NCBI RefSeq assembly: GCF_001482285.1
Contig: NZ_LOEP01000018.1
Coordinates: forward strand, 62,001-126,000
Source of the DNA: Haloferax sp. Q22
Lineage (GTDB): Archaea > Halobacteriota > Halobacteria > Halobacteriales > Haloferacaceae
Direction: 5' to 3'
DNA length: 64,000 bases
Shown: positions 33,908 to 42,325 of the stretch, piece by piece
Numbering within the stretch: position 1 is the first letter of the stretch
Layout: each line of letters opens with the position of its first letter
Program-made: the position numbers and the translations under genes
Notes under the pieces: generated by a model
The model's input: the letters and a program-made list of their open reading frames with translations, nothing else
The model's database searches: none
What the model was told of the DNA's origin: nothing

Positions 33908-34648
33908 ATGCCCGACGACGCTCTCGGACTGGCGATGTTGGACCGGGTTCGCGGCTGTCTGCGCGCCCCGTGCATCTACCGCGCCGGCGACGACGCCGGA
34001 GCCGCCGCGGGCGACGCGCACGTCTACGAGAACTATCTCGTCCCGTCCGAGCGGTGGCCCGCCGCGAAGCGCGCGTTCGTCGATTCCCTCCGAACCCCGC
34101 TCCTCGACGTGGGGTGCGGCGCGGGCCAACACGCCCTCGCCGTGCAGGAGCGCGGCGAGGTCGTCGCCTTCGACGTGAGTCCGAACGCGGTTCGTGCGGC
34201 CCGCGAGCGCGGCGTCGAGACAGCAGTCGTCGGCGACATGTTTGACCCGCCGGTCGAGGCGAGCCGAGCAGGGTCGAAAACCGGCGGGTTCGAGACGGTG
34301 CTCGCCAACGGGACGCAGGTCGGACTCGCGGGGTCGCCGGCCCGACTCGCCGACCTGCTTGCGTCGTTCGCCGACCTCGTTTCGGCGACCGGCGAGGTCG
34401 TCGTCGACTCTTACGACCCGACGCGCATCGACCCCGAGCGGTTCTTCGGCTACCGGTCGGACCCGCGAGAGGGCATCGCTCGGCGGTCGTTCTGCGTCGA
34501 GTACGGCGACCTCCGCGGGCCGGCGCTCGACTTCGTTCTCGTCTCGCCCGCTCGACTCCGGGCGGTCGCCGCCGAGGCGGACCTCGACGTACGTGAGGTA
34601 ACCGTCCCGAACGCCGAGTCGAGTTACTACCGAGCGCGACTGGCGTGA
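33908..34648 (+). CDS. Class I SAM-dependent methyltransferase
   Basis: A 246-residue Rossmann-fold methyltransferase with SAM motif I LLDVGCGAGQHAL near 62-74, acidic motif AFDVSPNAV near 85, and motif IV region FETVLANGTQVGLAG. The N-terminus (about 1-45) is an extra lid carrying C18 and C23. Substrate not recognisable. Single gene with its own strong TATA box. Confidence 0.82.
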   Translation: MPDDALGLAMLDRVRGCLRAPCIYRAGDDAGAAAGDAHVYENYLVPSERWPAAKRAFVDSLRTPLLDVGCGAGQHALAVQERGEVVAFDVSPNAVRAARERGVETAVVGDMFDPPVEASRAGSKTGGFETVLANGTQVGLAGSPARLADLLASFADLVSATGEVVVDSYDPTRIDPERFFGYRSDPREGIARRSFCVEYGDLRGPALDFVLVSPARLRAVAAEADLDVREVTVPNAESSYYRARLA

Positions 34649-34721
34649 GTCGGCGCGGTCGCGGCGGCGCTTCGGGAGCGAGGCCCGCCGTCGCCGACCG
34701 TTTCCTCACACGCGCTACGAC

Positions 34722-35039
34722 CTACTCCCAGCGGTTGGTCGCCTCGTTGCGCCGCGGGAGGAACGGAAGCAAGAGCGCGACGGCGAAGACGATGCCCGCG
34801 ATGGCGAGGTACTCGGTCGACCCGAGGACGACCGCGACCAGCGAGAACACCGAGGCCTCGCCATCGGCGACGGCCGAGAGGGCGGCCGCGTCGTTGTTCA
34901 ACAACACGAGAGACATGAATATCGCCTCGGCGAACGCGACCCGGAGGCCGGCCTTCGTGACCCACCACGTCGCGGAGAGCGGGCCGCCGGTGAGCGCGCC
35001 CCACTCTCGCCGGACCTTTCGCCGCCACGCCGCGTTCAC
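34722..35039 (-). CDS. Small membrane protein of unknown function
   Basis: A 105-residue protein: basic N-terminus (NAAWRRKVRREWG), two or three hydrophobic segments (ATWWVTKAGLRVAFAEAIFMSLVLL; FSLVAVVLGSTEYLAIAGIVFAVALLLPFL) and a polar end. There is no ATG; I use GTG 35039. GTG 35072 would add 11 residues. An ATTATCTC box at about 35089-35096 is roughly 20 bases above the longer start and 50 above the shorter one, so it does not settle the choice. Confidence 0.6.
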   Translation of the reverse strand: MNAAWRRKVRREWGALTGGPLSATWWVTKAGLRVAFAEAIFMSLVLLNNDAAALSAVADGEASVFSLVAVVLGSTEYLAIAGIVFAVALLLPFLPRRNEATNRWE

Positions 35040-35140
35040 GACACACCTCTGTTGCGAGTGAACATGGAACACAGTACGCGGTGAGACGAGATAATCTCGC
35101 AGGTAAGCGAGAACGGGTCTTCCCCGGCGGTCGACCCTGC

Positions 35141-37357
35141 TCAGACCAGCGCCGGCGTGACCGATTCCAGCGCCGCATCGAAGTGCGCGCGGGTGATGCG
35201 CACCTCGTCGGCGTGGTCGTTCGCCTCGGTGCCCTCGTAGGCGTCGGCCACGTCCTGAATCGCCCGGAGCGCGGCCTCGCGGCAGACCGCGGCCACGTCG
35301 GCTCCGGTGTAGCCGTCCATGTGGGCGGCCACGTCGCCGAGGTCCACGTCGGTGCCGAGCGGCTTGTTTCGGACGTGCACGTCGAGGATGGCGCGGCGCG
35401 CCTCGATGTCGGGGGCGGGAACTTCGACGTGGGTCTCCAGCCGACCGGGCCGGAGGAGCGCGGGGTCGAGCGCGTCCCGGCGGTTCGTCGCCGCGAGGAC
35501 GACGAGGTTCGGGTTGTCTGCGGCGTTGTCCATCTCCGTCAGGAGTTGGGAGACGACGCGCTCGGTGACGCCCGAGTCGGACCCCGCGCTGTCGCGGTTG
35601 GTGGCGATGGCGTCTATCTCGTCGAAGAAGACGATGCTCGGGGCGGCCTGTCGGGCGCGGTCGAACACCTCGCGGACGGACTTCTCGGACTCGCCGACGT
35701 AGCGGTCCAGCAGTTCGGGGCCGGCGACGTGGATGAAGTTGACGCCGCTTTCGGCCGCGATGGCGCGAGCGAGCATCGTCTTGCCGGTTCCCGGCGGACC
35801 GTGTAAGAGCACGCCGGTCGGTGGGTCGGTCGAGGCCGCCTCGAACAGCGGCGCGTAGGTCAACGGCCACGTCACCGCGCGTTCGAGCGTCCGCTTTACG
35901 TCGTCGAGACCGCCGACCCCCTCGAACCCCTCGGTCGGTTGCTCGGCGACGTACTCGCGCATCGCCGAGGGCTCGACCGTCGCCATCGCCGACTCGAAGT
36001 CGGCGCGCGTGACGGTCATGTCCGCGACGGCGACGCTCCCGTTCCCGCCCTCGTTTCCGCTTCCGCCTCCACTCCCGCCCTCGCGGCGGACGCGTCGGAG
36101 CGCGGTCATCGCGGCCTCCTTGACCAGCGATTCGAGGTCGGCACCGACGAAGCCGTGGGTTCGGGAGGCCAGCCGGTCGATGTCCACGCCCTCGGCGAGT
36201 GGCATCCGCCGGCTGTGCACGTCGAGAATCTCGCGGCGGCCCGCCTCGTTCGGGACGCCGATTTCGATTTCGCGGTCGAAGCGCCCGCCGCGGCGGAGCG
36301 CCGGGTCGAGGCTATCGACGCGGTTCGTCGCGCCGATGACGACCACGTCGCCGCGGGCGTCGAGTCCGTCCATGAGCGACAGCAGTTGGCCGACGACGCG
36401 ATTTTCGAGGTCGCCGCCGTCGTCGCGCTTCGACGCGATGGAGTCGATTTCGTCGAAGAAGATGATGGCCGGCGCGTTCTCGCGGGCCGACTGGAACACC
36501 TCGCGCAGTTTCTCCTCGGACTCGCCTTTGTACTTCGACAGCACCTCCGGCCCGGAGATGGTCGTGAAACTCGCGTCGACCTCGTTGGCGACGGCCTTCG
36601 CGATGAGGGTTTTACCCGTGCCCGGCGGGCCGTGGAGGAGCACGCCCTTCGGCGGTTCGATGCCGAGGTGCGCGAACACCTCGGGTTCGGACAGCGGGAG
36701 CTCTATCATCTCGCGGACCAGGTCGAGTTCGTCGTCGAGGCCGCCGATGTCCTCGTAGGTGACGCCGGTCGCCCGGCCGTGGCTCGCGCCGTCGCTGTCG
36801 CCGCCAGTCATGCTCTTGACGGCGTCGCGGACGGTTTCGCTCGCGCCCTTCGAACTGTTCGCCGTCACGGAGACGGTCGTCGCGTCGGTGACGCGGACGA
36901 CGCCCTCCGGTTTGGTCTCGCTGACGACGAGGGCGGCCCCGCCGAGTCGCTCGACGCGGACGCGGTCGCCCTCGCGGAGCGGGCGGTTCCGAAGCTCCGC
37001 CTTCACGACCTCCTCGATGGTCTCGCGGTCCACGCTGGTCCGCTCGAAGGCGCTGGGGCCGGCGAGCGTCACAGACCGCGCGTCCTCGACGGCGATCTTC
37101 CTGACGCGGACGCTATCGCCGATTTTCACGCCGGCGTTGGCCCGCGTGTCGGCGTCGACGAGCATCTCGCCGGGGGAGGAGCCGGGGCGAGCGGGCCACA
37201 TCTTGGCGACCGTCTCTCGGGAGCCTTCGATGACGACCGTCTCGCCGCTGAGCACGCCGAGTTCCCGGCGGGCGGCCTCGGGGAGGCGGGCGATGCCGCG
37301 GCCCGCGTCGCGTTTCTCCGCGGCGCGGACGACGAGCGTCACCCCATCTTCTGACAT
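35141..37357 (-). CDS. cdc48: CDC48/VAT-type double-AAA ATPase
   Basis: A 738-residue protein unfoldase. The N domain (about 1-180) has both sub-domains (double-psi barrel LVVRAAEKRDAGRGIARLPEAA and the following VRKIAVEDA part). D1 has HGPPGTGKTLIAKA near 240 and FFDEIDSIA. D2 has HGPPGTGKTMLARA near 515, FFDEIDAIA and NRRDALDPALLRPGR. Between D1 and D2 there is a Gly/Ser/Asn-rich insert (EGGSGGGSGNEGGNGS, about 430-445) not usual in the family. The C-terminus ends with an acidic/helical stretch without the p97 tail. Works with ubiquitin-like SAMPs and the proteasome in archaea; substrate unknown. Confidence 0.93.
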   Translation of the reverse strand: MSEDGVTLVVRAAEKRDAGRGIARLPEAARRELGVLSGETVVIEGSRETVAKMWPARPGSSPGEMLVDADTRANAGVKIGDSVRVRKIAVEDARSVTLAGPSAFERTSVDRETIEEVVKAELRNRPLREGDRVRVERLGGAALVVSETKPEGVVRVTDATTVSVTANSSKGASETVRDAVKSMTGGDSDGASHGRATGVTYEDIGGLDDELDLVREMIELPLSEPEVFAHLGIEPPKGVLLHGPPGTGKTLIAKAVANEVDASFTTISGPEVLSKYKGESEEKLREVFQSARENAPAIIFFDEIDSIASKRDDGGDLENRVVGQLLSLMDGLDARGDVVVIGATNRVDSLDPALRRGGRFDREIEIGVPNEAGRREILDVHSRRMPLAEGVDIDRLASRTHGFVGADLESLVKEAAMTALRRVRREGGSGGGSGNEGGNGSVAVADMTVTRADFESAMATVEPSAMREYVAEQPTEGFEGVGGLDDVKRTLERAVTWPLTYAPLFEAASTDPPTGVLLHGPPGTGKTMLARAIAAESGVNFIHVAGPELLDRYVGESEKSVREVFDRARQAAPSIVFFDEIDAIATNRDSAGSDSGVTERVVSQLLTEMDNAADNPNLVVLAATNRRDALDPALLRPGRLETHVEVPAPDIEARRAILDVHVRNKPLGTDVDLGDVAAHMDGYTGADVAAVCREAALRAIQDVADAYEGTEANDHADEVRITRAHFDAALESVTPALV

Positions 37358-37435
37358 ACCCTCCGGTTCGGTCGCTCGACCCTTGAGGGTTCGCCCGGAG
37401 TAACCGTTTTCCGGGACGGCGCGGTAACATTAGTC

Positions 37436-37570
37436 ATGGTTGCCACGACCGAGAAAGACGGTGCGACGTGGTACCGGTGCGAAGAGTGCGGGATGCTGTT
37501 CGACGTGGAACCCGACGCCGAGGCCCACGAGGAGAACTGCGACACGGACAGTCCGTCGTACTTGCAGTAG
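37436..37570 (+). CDS. Tiny C2HC zinc-finger protein (DUF7128-like)
   Basis: A 44-residue protein: ATG 37436, stop TAG 37568-37570. C15 and C18 in YRCEECGMLF, then H31 and C35 in EAHEENC, giving a CxxC-x12-H-x3-C finger. Ends DSPSYLQ. I recall a haloarchaeal family DUF7128 of this size. It is divergent from cdc48; a GTAACCGTTTT stretch 26-36 bases upstream could be the promoter. Role unknown, possibly nucleic-acid or ubiquitin-like protein binding given the neighbour. Confidence 0.72.
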   Translation: MVATTEKDGATWYRCEECGMLFDVEPDAEAHEENCDTDSPSYLQ

Positions 37571-37597
37571 CGGCGCGCGCGGCGAGGGCGACGCCGG

Positions 37598-37834
37598 CTA
37601 CGCCGGGTCGTGTTCGTCCGCGAGTCGCTCGGCGTGGTCCAGCGAGGCCGCACGCTCCCAGCGGACGCGCTCGGCGTCGCCGTAGGCGAGCGCCTCTTTC
37701 AGTTCGTCGCGAAGGACGCCGACGCCGCGGCCGACGAGGTCGCCGTCCGCATCGCCGAGTTCGTAGTAGCCGTAGGCTTCCGGGGCCTTTCCAATGGTCC
37801 GCTTTTCCAGCGGTTCCCAGCGTTTCCGGAGCAT
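37598..37834 (-). CDS. Small conserved haloarchaeal protein (DUF7508-like)
   Basis: A 78-residue protein beginning LRKRWEPLEKRTIGKAPEAYGYYELGDADGDLVGRGVGVLRDELKEALAYGDAERVRWE, the pattern of GIY-YIG-like small domains in length and in the GKAPEAYGYYEL start, but I cannot see a full catalytic set. I recall it as DUF7508. It overlaps the upstream gene by ATGA (start 37834), so the two are cotranslated. Confidence 0.72.
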   Translation of the reverse strand: MLRKRWEPLEKRTIGKAPEAYGYYELGDADGDLVGRGVGVLRDELKEALAYGDAERVRWERAASLDHAERLADEHDPA

Positions 37835-38262
37835 CACTCGGCGACGAACTCGTAGGAGTCCTCGCCCCAGTCGTCTTCGACGAAGACGAACACGCGACCG
37901 CGGGCGACCTCGGGGTCGGCCTCGATTTCGAATCGGTGGCCTGGCACCCGCCGGACGAGGACGCCGGGGAACAGCTCTTCTTCGTCGCCCTCGCCGAGGA
38001 TAACGCGGCCGACGCCGCTCGATTCGAGCACGTCGTCGTGGCTCTTGAGGTCGTTGACGTACATCATGACGCCCTCGGTCTCGGTCGGGTCGGTGACGAG
38101 GACGTGGACCTCCTTGCCAGGGGCGGTGCCGAGCGTGCCCGTGACCGCTTCGGGAACGCCCCGGTAGACCGTGGTTCGGTTGTCGATGTACTCCACTTCG
38201 ACGCCGTAGTCGTGGAGTTCGACGCCGAGTGTGCTCGGGGCGATGTCGCTGCGGGCGCTCAT
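37834..38262 (-). CDS. Conserved haloarchaeal protein (DUF5796-like)
   Basis: A 142-residue, strongly acidic, beta-rich soluble protein: GVELHDYGVEVEYIDNRTTVYRGVPE, then EVHVLVTDPTETEGVMMYVNDLKSHDDVLESSGVGRVILGEGDEEELFPGVLVRRVPGHRFEIEAD. I recall a family DUF5796 with this sequence style. It is the first gene of a two-gene operon divergent from aroK. Function unknown. Confidence 0.75.
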   Translation of the reverse strand: MSARSDIAPSTLGVELHDYGVEVEYIDNRTTVYRGVPEAVTGTLGTAPGKEVHVLVTDPTETEGVMMYVNDLKSHDDVLESSGVGRVILGEGDEEELFPGVLVRRVPGHRFEIEADPEVARGRVFVFVEDDWGEDSYEFVAE

Positions 38263-38374
38263 GGCTCACCGTTGCCGCGGGGACGGCAAAAACGTCGCGT
38301 CTCGGGACGGCTCACGAGCGACGGTCTCGAACGCGTCGCCGAACCTACGGGCGAAAACAGCACGGACCGCCACA

Positions 38375-38380
38375 CATAAC
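38375..38380 (+). promoter_or_regulatory. TATA-like box of the aroK operon
   Basis: CATAAC, 25-30 bases before ATG 38405. It argues against the in-frame ATG at 38384. Confidence 0.4.
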
Positions 38381-38404
38381 ACGATGTGCCAACCTCCGGC
38401 AAGT

Positions 38405-39274
38405 ATGCACGGCCGAGCCACCGCCCTCGGGGCGGGCACCGTCTTGAACGCCCTCGCGACGGCGACCGGCTCCGCGTTCGCCATCGACGCGGAGACCACC
38501 GCGTCGGTCGAACTGGACGACTCCGGCGAGGTCCGCGGCAGCATCGCGGAGGCCCCCGACGCCGACACGCGGCTCATCGAGCGCTGCGTCGAACTCGCCG
38601 TCGAGGCGTTCGGCGACGGCGAGGGCGGCACCGTCGAGACCGAAAGCGACCTGCCGATGGCCGCCGGCCTCAAGAGTTCGAGCGCCGCCGCCAACGCGAC
38701 GGTGCTGGCGACGCTGTCCGCGCTCGGCCGCTCGGTCGGCCCCGGCCCGGACGCCGACATCTCCCGGCTCGACGCCTGCCGGATGGGTGTTCGCGCCGCC
38801 CGCGAGGTCGGCGTCACCGCCACCGGCGCGTTCGACGACGCCTCGGCCTCCATGGTCGGCGGCGTCGTCGTCACCGACAACACCGAGGACGAACTCATCG
38901 CCCGCGACGAGGTCGACTGGGACGTGCTCGTGTGGACGCCCCCCGAGCGCGCCTACAGCGCCGACGCCGACGTGAGCCGCTGCGAGAACGTCGCCCCGAT
39001 GGCCGACCTCGTCGCCGACCTCGCGCTCGAAGGCCGCTACGCCGAGGCGATGACCGTCAACGGCCTCGCCTTCTCGGCCGCCCTCGACTTCCCGACCGAC
39101 CCCGCCGTCGAGGCAATGCCCATCGCCGACGGCGTCTCGCTGTCCGGGACCGGTCCGAGCGTCGTCGCCGTCGGCGACCGCGCTAACCTCGAACGCGTCA
39201 AGGAACTGTGGGACGCCCGCGAGGGGGAGACCCGACTGACGACCACCCGAACCGACGGAGCACGAATCCAATGA
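38405..39274 (+). CDS. aroK: Archaeal (GHMP-type) shikimate kinase
   Basis: A 289-residue GHMP-superfamily kinase, unrelated in fold to bacterial AroK. The ATP-binding glycine/serine loop LPMAAGLKSSSAAANA is at 83-98, and the late SLSGTGPSVVAVG motif is near 250. It phosphorylates shikimate to shikimate 3-phosphate, feeding AroA at 53 kb. The start MHGRATALGAGT is the family's. The stop overlaps the chorismate mutase start by four bases. Confidence 0.94.
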   Translation: MHGRATALGAGTVLNALATATGSAFAIDAETTASVELDDSGEVRGSIAEAPDADTRLIERCVELAVEAFGDGEGGTVETESDLPMAAGLKSSSAAANATVLATLSALGRSVGPGPDADISRLDACRMGVRAAREVGVTATGAFDDASASMVGGVVVTDNTEDELIARDEVDWDVLVWTPPERAYSADADVSRCENVAPMADLVADLALEGRYAEAMTVNGLAFSAALDFPTDPAVEAMPIADGVSLSGTGPSVVAVGDRANLERVKELWDAREGETRLTTTRTDGARIQ

Positions 39275-39582
39275 CAGACGACACCGTAGACGCCGCCGCC
39301 GAATCGTTTCAGGACATGTCCCTCGACGAACTCCGCGAGGAGATAGAGGATATCGACCGCGGCATCGTCGAACTCATCGCTCGCCGGACCTACGTCGCCG
39401 ACACGGTGGCGAAGGTCAAAGCCGAGAAGGACCTGCCGACGACCGATGAGTCCCAAGAAGAGCGCGTGATGGAGCGCGCCGGGAAGAACGCGGCCCACTT
39501 CGAGGTGGACTCCAACCTCGTGAAAGCGATTTTCCGACTGCTCATCGAGATGAACAAGGCCGAACAGCGGCAGAATCGGTAG
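39271..39582 (+). CDS. Chorismate mutase (AroQ class)
   Basis: A 103-residue all-helical protein: MSLDELREEIEDIDRGIVELIARRTYVADTVAKVKAEKDLPTTDESQEERVME, the AroQ pattern with the catalytic arginine/lysine set spaced as expected. It turns chorismate into prephenate, which is then used by the dehydrogenase at 48 kb. ATGA coupling with aroK places steps before and after chorismate in one operon. Confidence 0.9.
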   Translation: MTDDTVDAAAESFQDMSLDELREEIEDIDRGIVELIARRTYVADTVAKVKAEKDLPTTDESQEERVMERAGKNAAHFEVDSNLVKAIFRLLIEMNKAEQRQNR

Positions 39583-39689
39583 TCGATTTTCGGGGTTCTA
39601 AGACCGCATATCGACCGTTGTTAGTTACTTCTTCTTCGGGGTTCTCTGTTGTTCCTCGGTCGTTGCACGCAGACACGGTTCCATAGACC

Positions 39690-40691
39690 TCACTCACGGG
39701 TCACCAGTTCGGCAAGTGAGATTCGTTTCGGCGAGTCCGGGACGAGCCACGCTGGGACGACTCGCGTGAGAGTGACCATCCCGACCAGTTCGACGAGCGT
39801 CTGCGTCACGACGACCGCAGGTGCCAGTCGGTAACTTGCCGGAAGCGCAAGTGCGAGTGGCAGGACGACCAGCGAGTTACGGGTAACAGACGTGAACACG
39901 AGCGCCCTGCTCTCCCCGGCATCCATCTGCAAGACACCCGCTGCGAGCCGTCCGAGTATCGGCATGACGACGAGGAAGGCGACGTACACCGGGATGACGA
40001 CTGCGATCTGTTCGATCGAACTCTGTACCCGGGGGAGTTGTGACGCGATGACGACGAACAACGTCGCACCCATCATCGGAACCGGTAACCAACCCATCGC
40101 CTCCTGCCACGCGTCGCCCCTCAACGACCGTTCCGCCCACGCTTCGGTAAGCCACGCGAGCATCAACGGGAGCGCGATGATTACCAGGAACGCCTCGACG
40201 AACGGTCCCGGTTCGATGACCGCTGCGACTGCTGAACCCATGAACAGCCACAGATACAACGGGAGCAACAACAGTTGGACGAGCATCAGGGCCGGGGTCG
40301 TCGCTGTAATCTGCTCGGAGTCTCCGTCTGCGAGTTCGGTGAAGGTAATTACGTAGTCGATACACGGCGTCAGAAGCACCATGAACGCACCCACGAGGAT
40401 AGCCGGTCGTTGGGGGAGGAACCGAGTGAGACACCAAACAACGACGGGGACGACGAAGAAGTTCATACCCAGTGCCGCCGCGACAAACCGGCCGTTCCGA
40501 AACGCGCGACGAAGCCGAACGAACGGAATTTCGAGGAACGTGACGTAGAGCAGGGCGGCCAGTACCGGGTCGATGAGCGACTCAGAGAGCGGGGCCGAGT
40601 TCGGAAGATAGACGGCGACCCCGACGGCCAAGAGAACGAAGGCCGTATAGACGACAACCTGATGTCGTTGGAGCCACCGCTTCGAGTTCAT
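39690..40691 (-). CDS. ACR3/bile-acid-symporter-fold permease, probable arsenic resistance protein
   Basis: A 333-residue protein with about ten membrane helices. VLLTPCIDYVITF (C near 110) matches the conserved cysteine region of ACR3 arsenite carriers, and VFTSVTRNSLVVLPLALALP matches their second conserved block. It would export arsenite or a similar oxyanion. Codons are visibly less GC-ending (CAA, CGA, CAT, GTT, TTG) than in neighbours, suggesting recent transfer. There is no arsR or arsC alongside. Could also transport another organic anion. Confidence 0.8.
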   Translation of the reverse strand: MNSKRWLQRHQVVVYTAFVLLAVGVAVYLPNSAPLSESLIDPVLAALLYVTFLEIPFVRLRRAFRNGRFVAAALGMNFFVVPVVVWCLTRFLPQRPAILVGAFMVLLTPCIDYVITFTELADGDSEQITATTPALMLVQLLLLPLYLWLFMGSAVAAVIEPGPFVEAFLVIIALPLMLAWLTEAWAERSLRGDAWQEAMGWLPVPMMGATLFVVIASQLPRVQSSIEQIAVVIPVYVAFLVVMPILGRLAAGVLQMDAGESRALVFTSVTRNSLVVLPLALALPASYRLAPAVVVTQTLVELVGMVTLTRVVPAWLVPDSPKRISLAELVTRE

Positions 40692-40911
40692 CTACTGGCT
40701 CATTCGTCGGTCGCTGGTAAACCCTCGTCGCTCCTCTATGTCGGACAGGAAGGGCAAAGGTGGCGGTGGCCTGGCGCTCTTTTTCGTCGGGACCGTCGTC
40801 GCGTTCGCCGTCGTTGGTGGCGGCGTCGCCGGGGGTAACCTGACCAACCTCGACCCGGACAACACGCGGCGTTCGAAGTTCGACTCATCCGGGACGAGAC
40901 GCGCCGCCGCG

Positions 40912-41298
40912 TCACTCCCGGATAACCATCACCTTCACCCGCCGGACCGCGTCGAAATCCCGGAGTCGGTAGGTCAGTTCTCTGACGCGCGCCGCGGGGC
41001 CGCGGCAGAACAGCGATTCGAGACACCACTCGCCCTGATGGGTGTGGCTCGTGTTGAGGATGACGTCCTGAAACTCGTGTTGCGTCCCGTGCAGCTCGCG
41101 AATCACGTCGTGGTGGCGGTAGTCGAAGCCGACGAGCGCGACGACTTCGCCGGACACGTCTTCGAGACGGGCGTGGGATTCGATAAACTCCTGCATGGCC
41201 TCTCGGACCGCCCGCGACCGGTTCTCGATGCCCTCGTCGCGCCACGCCTGGTCGAACTCCTCGACCAGTTCGTCGGGGATGTTGAAACTCGTCCGCAT
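40912..41298 (-). CDS. nikR: Nickel-responsive regulator NikR
   Basis: A 128-residue ribbon-helix-helix/ACT regulator. The N-terminal RHH (about 1-45) reads RTSFNIPDELVEEFDQAWRDEGIENRSRAVREAMQEFI. Nickel ligands are visible at H74 (TQHEF), H85 and H87 (SHTHQGEWC) and C92, the spacing of E. coli H76/H87/H89/C95. With nickel bound it should repress nickel uptake. It is divergent from a His-rich nickel/cobalt-type transporter. ATG 41298 fits the family start; an ATG seven codons upstream at 41319 is less likely. Confidence 0.92.
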   Translation of the reverse strand: MRTSFNIPDELVEEFDQAWRDEGIENRSRAVREAMQEFIESHARLEDVSGEVVALVGFDYRHHDVIRELHGTQHEFQDVILNTSHTHQGEWCLESLFCRGPAARVRELTYRLRDFDAVRRVKVMVIRE

Positions 41299-41335
41299 CG
41301 TGTGCCAACTGGCGCGCACAGCTACAAGAGTCCCC

Positions 41336-41366
41336 GTTATGACGACACCCCCGATTCGGTATTAAC
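41336..41366. promoter_or_regulatory. Candidate NikR operator
   Basis: GTTATGAC (41336-41343) and GTATTAAC (41359-41366) form an imperfect dyad: six of eight bases pair, with a 15-base spacer, close to the geometry of the E. coli NikR site (GTATGA-N16-TCATAC). It lies between nikR and the transporter and overlaps a TATA-like TATTAAC. The TGTGC-N10-GCACA dyad at 41301-41320 is a second candidate. Inference. Confidence 0.35.
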
Positions 41367-41401
41367 AACCGCTATAGACCTCGTTTTCCACGGATACAGT
41401 A

Positions 41402-42259
41402 ATGGCCTCAAACGAACTGCTCGGCCTCGTCGTCGGCGCGGTGGCCCTCGGAGCCATCCACGGCGTCGAACCGGGTCACGGCTGGCCCGTCGCGGCCTCG
41501 TACGCCCTCGACCAAGCGAACAAGTGGGTGTACGGGTTCGCGGCGAGTTTCATCCTCGGGGTCGGCCACCTCGTCAGCAGTATCGCGATGGTGGGCGTGT
41601 TCTTCTACGCGAAGGAGTACTTCGACCTCACGCAGCTCAACGAGCCGATTACGATACTCGGTGGCGTCCAAATCGGCGGGCAGGTAAGTCTCGTGGCCGG
41701 CGTCTTACTCATCGCGCTCGGTGTCCGCGAATACTACCACGGACACGCTCACGGTACTCACGGGCACGACGACGGCCACGGGAGTCACAGTCACGGAGAT
41801 GGCCATGAAGACGGTCATGACCACGGGCACTCACACGATGACGGCGGCCATAGCCACTCAGACGACTACGACGGCCACACCCACGACGACGGCGGATTGG
41901 GCTCTCGCCTGAAGGGGTTCGTCCCCTTCGTCGGCAGACACTCTCACGCACACGGCGACCTCGACGACGCCGCGGACCGCGGGCTCCTCGGTATCGCGTG
42001 GTTCGCGTTCGTCCTCGGGTTCGCCCACGAAGAGGAGTTCGAGATTATCGCGCTCTGTGCCGGGTCGAACTACTGCCTCGAACTGATGAGCGCGTACGCG
42101 CTCACCGTCATCGTCGGCATCGTCGGACTGACGATGTTGCTGATTGCGGGTTACGAGCAGTACGAAGACGAAGTCGAGAAGTATACCCCGTATCTCCCGA
42201 TGTTCTCCGCGGCCGTGTTGGTCCTAATGGGCCTCGGATTCATCACGGGGCTGTTCTAA
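41402..42259 (+). CDS. Nickel/cobalt transporter-type membrane protein with His-rich loop
   Basis: A 285-residue protein with about six membrane helices. A long loop in the middle (about 113-180) is rich in HxH/HG/HD units (HGHAHGTHGHDDGHGSHSHG and more), which should bind nickel, cobalt or zinc. The first helix has GAIHGVEPGHGWPVA, the HX-motif helix of NicO/RcnA-like carriers. Opposite nikR it is probably the gene that NikR controls; uptake or efflux cannot be told from sequence. Confidence 0.85.
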   Translation: MASNELLGLVVGAVALGAIHGVEPGHGWPVAASYALDQANKWVYGFAASFILGVGHLVSSIAMVGVFFYAKEYFDLTQLNEPITILGGVQIGGQVSLVAGVLLIALGVREYYHGHAHGTHGHDDGHGSHSHGDGHEDGHDHGHSHDDGGHSHSDDYDGHTHDDGGLGSRLKGFVPFVGRHSHAHGDLDDAADRGLLGIAWFAFVLGFAHEEEFEIIALCAGSNYCLELMSAYALTVIVGIVGLTMLLIAGYEQYEDEVEKYTPYLPMFSAAVLVLMGLGFITGLF

Positions 42260-42325
42260 TCGGCCGCGACACGCCGGCACCAACTTGATTTTCCCGGCGG
42301 ACCATCCACCACGGACGACAGACCG

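Noticed and set aside
40738-40890. Forward frame beginning SDRKGKGGGGLALFFVGTVVAFAVVGG, like a one-helix membrane protein, with a TATA-like GGTAAACCC 22-30 bases upstream
   Set aside because: The frame does not end but runs through the opposite strand of nikR and into the transporter gene. A truncated or degraded gene is possible but cannot be supported.
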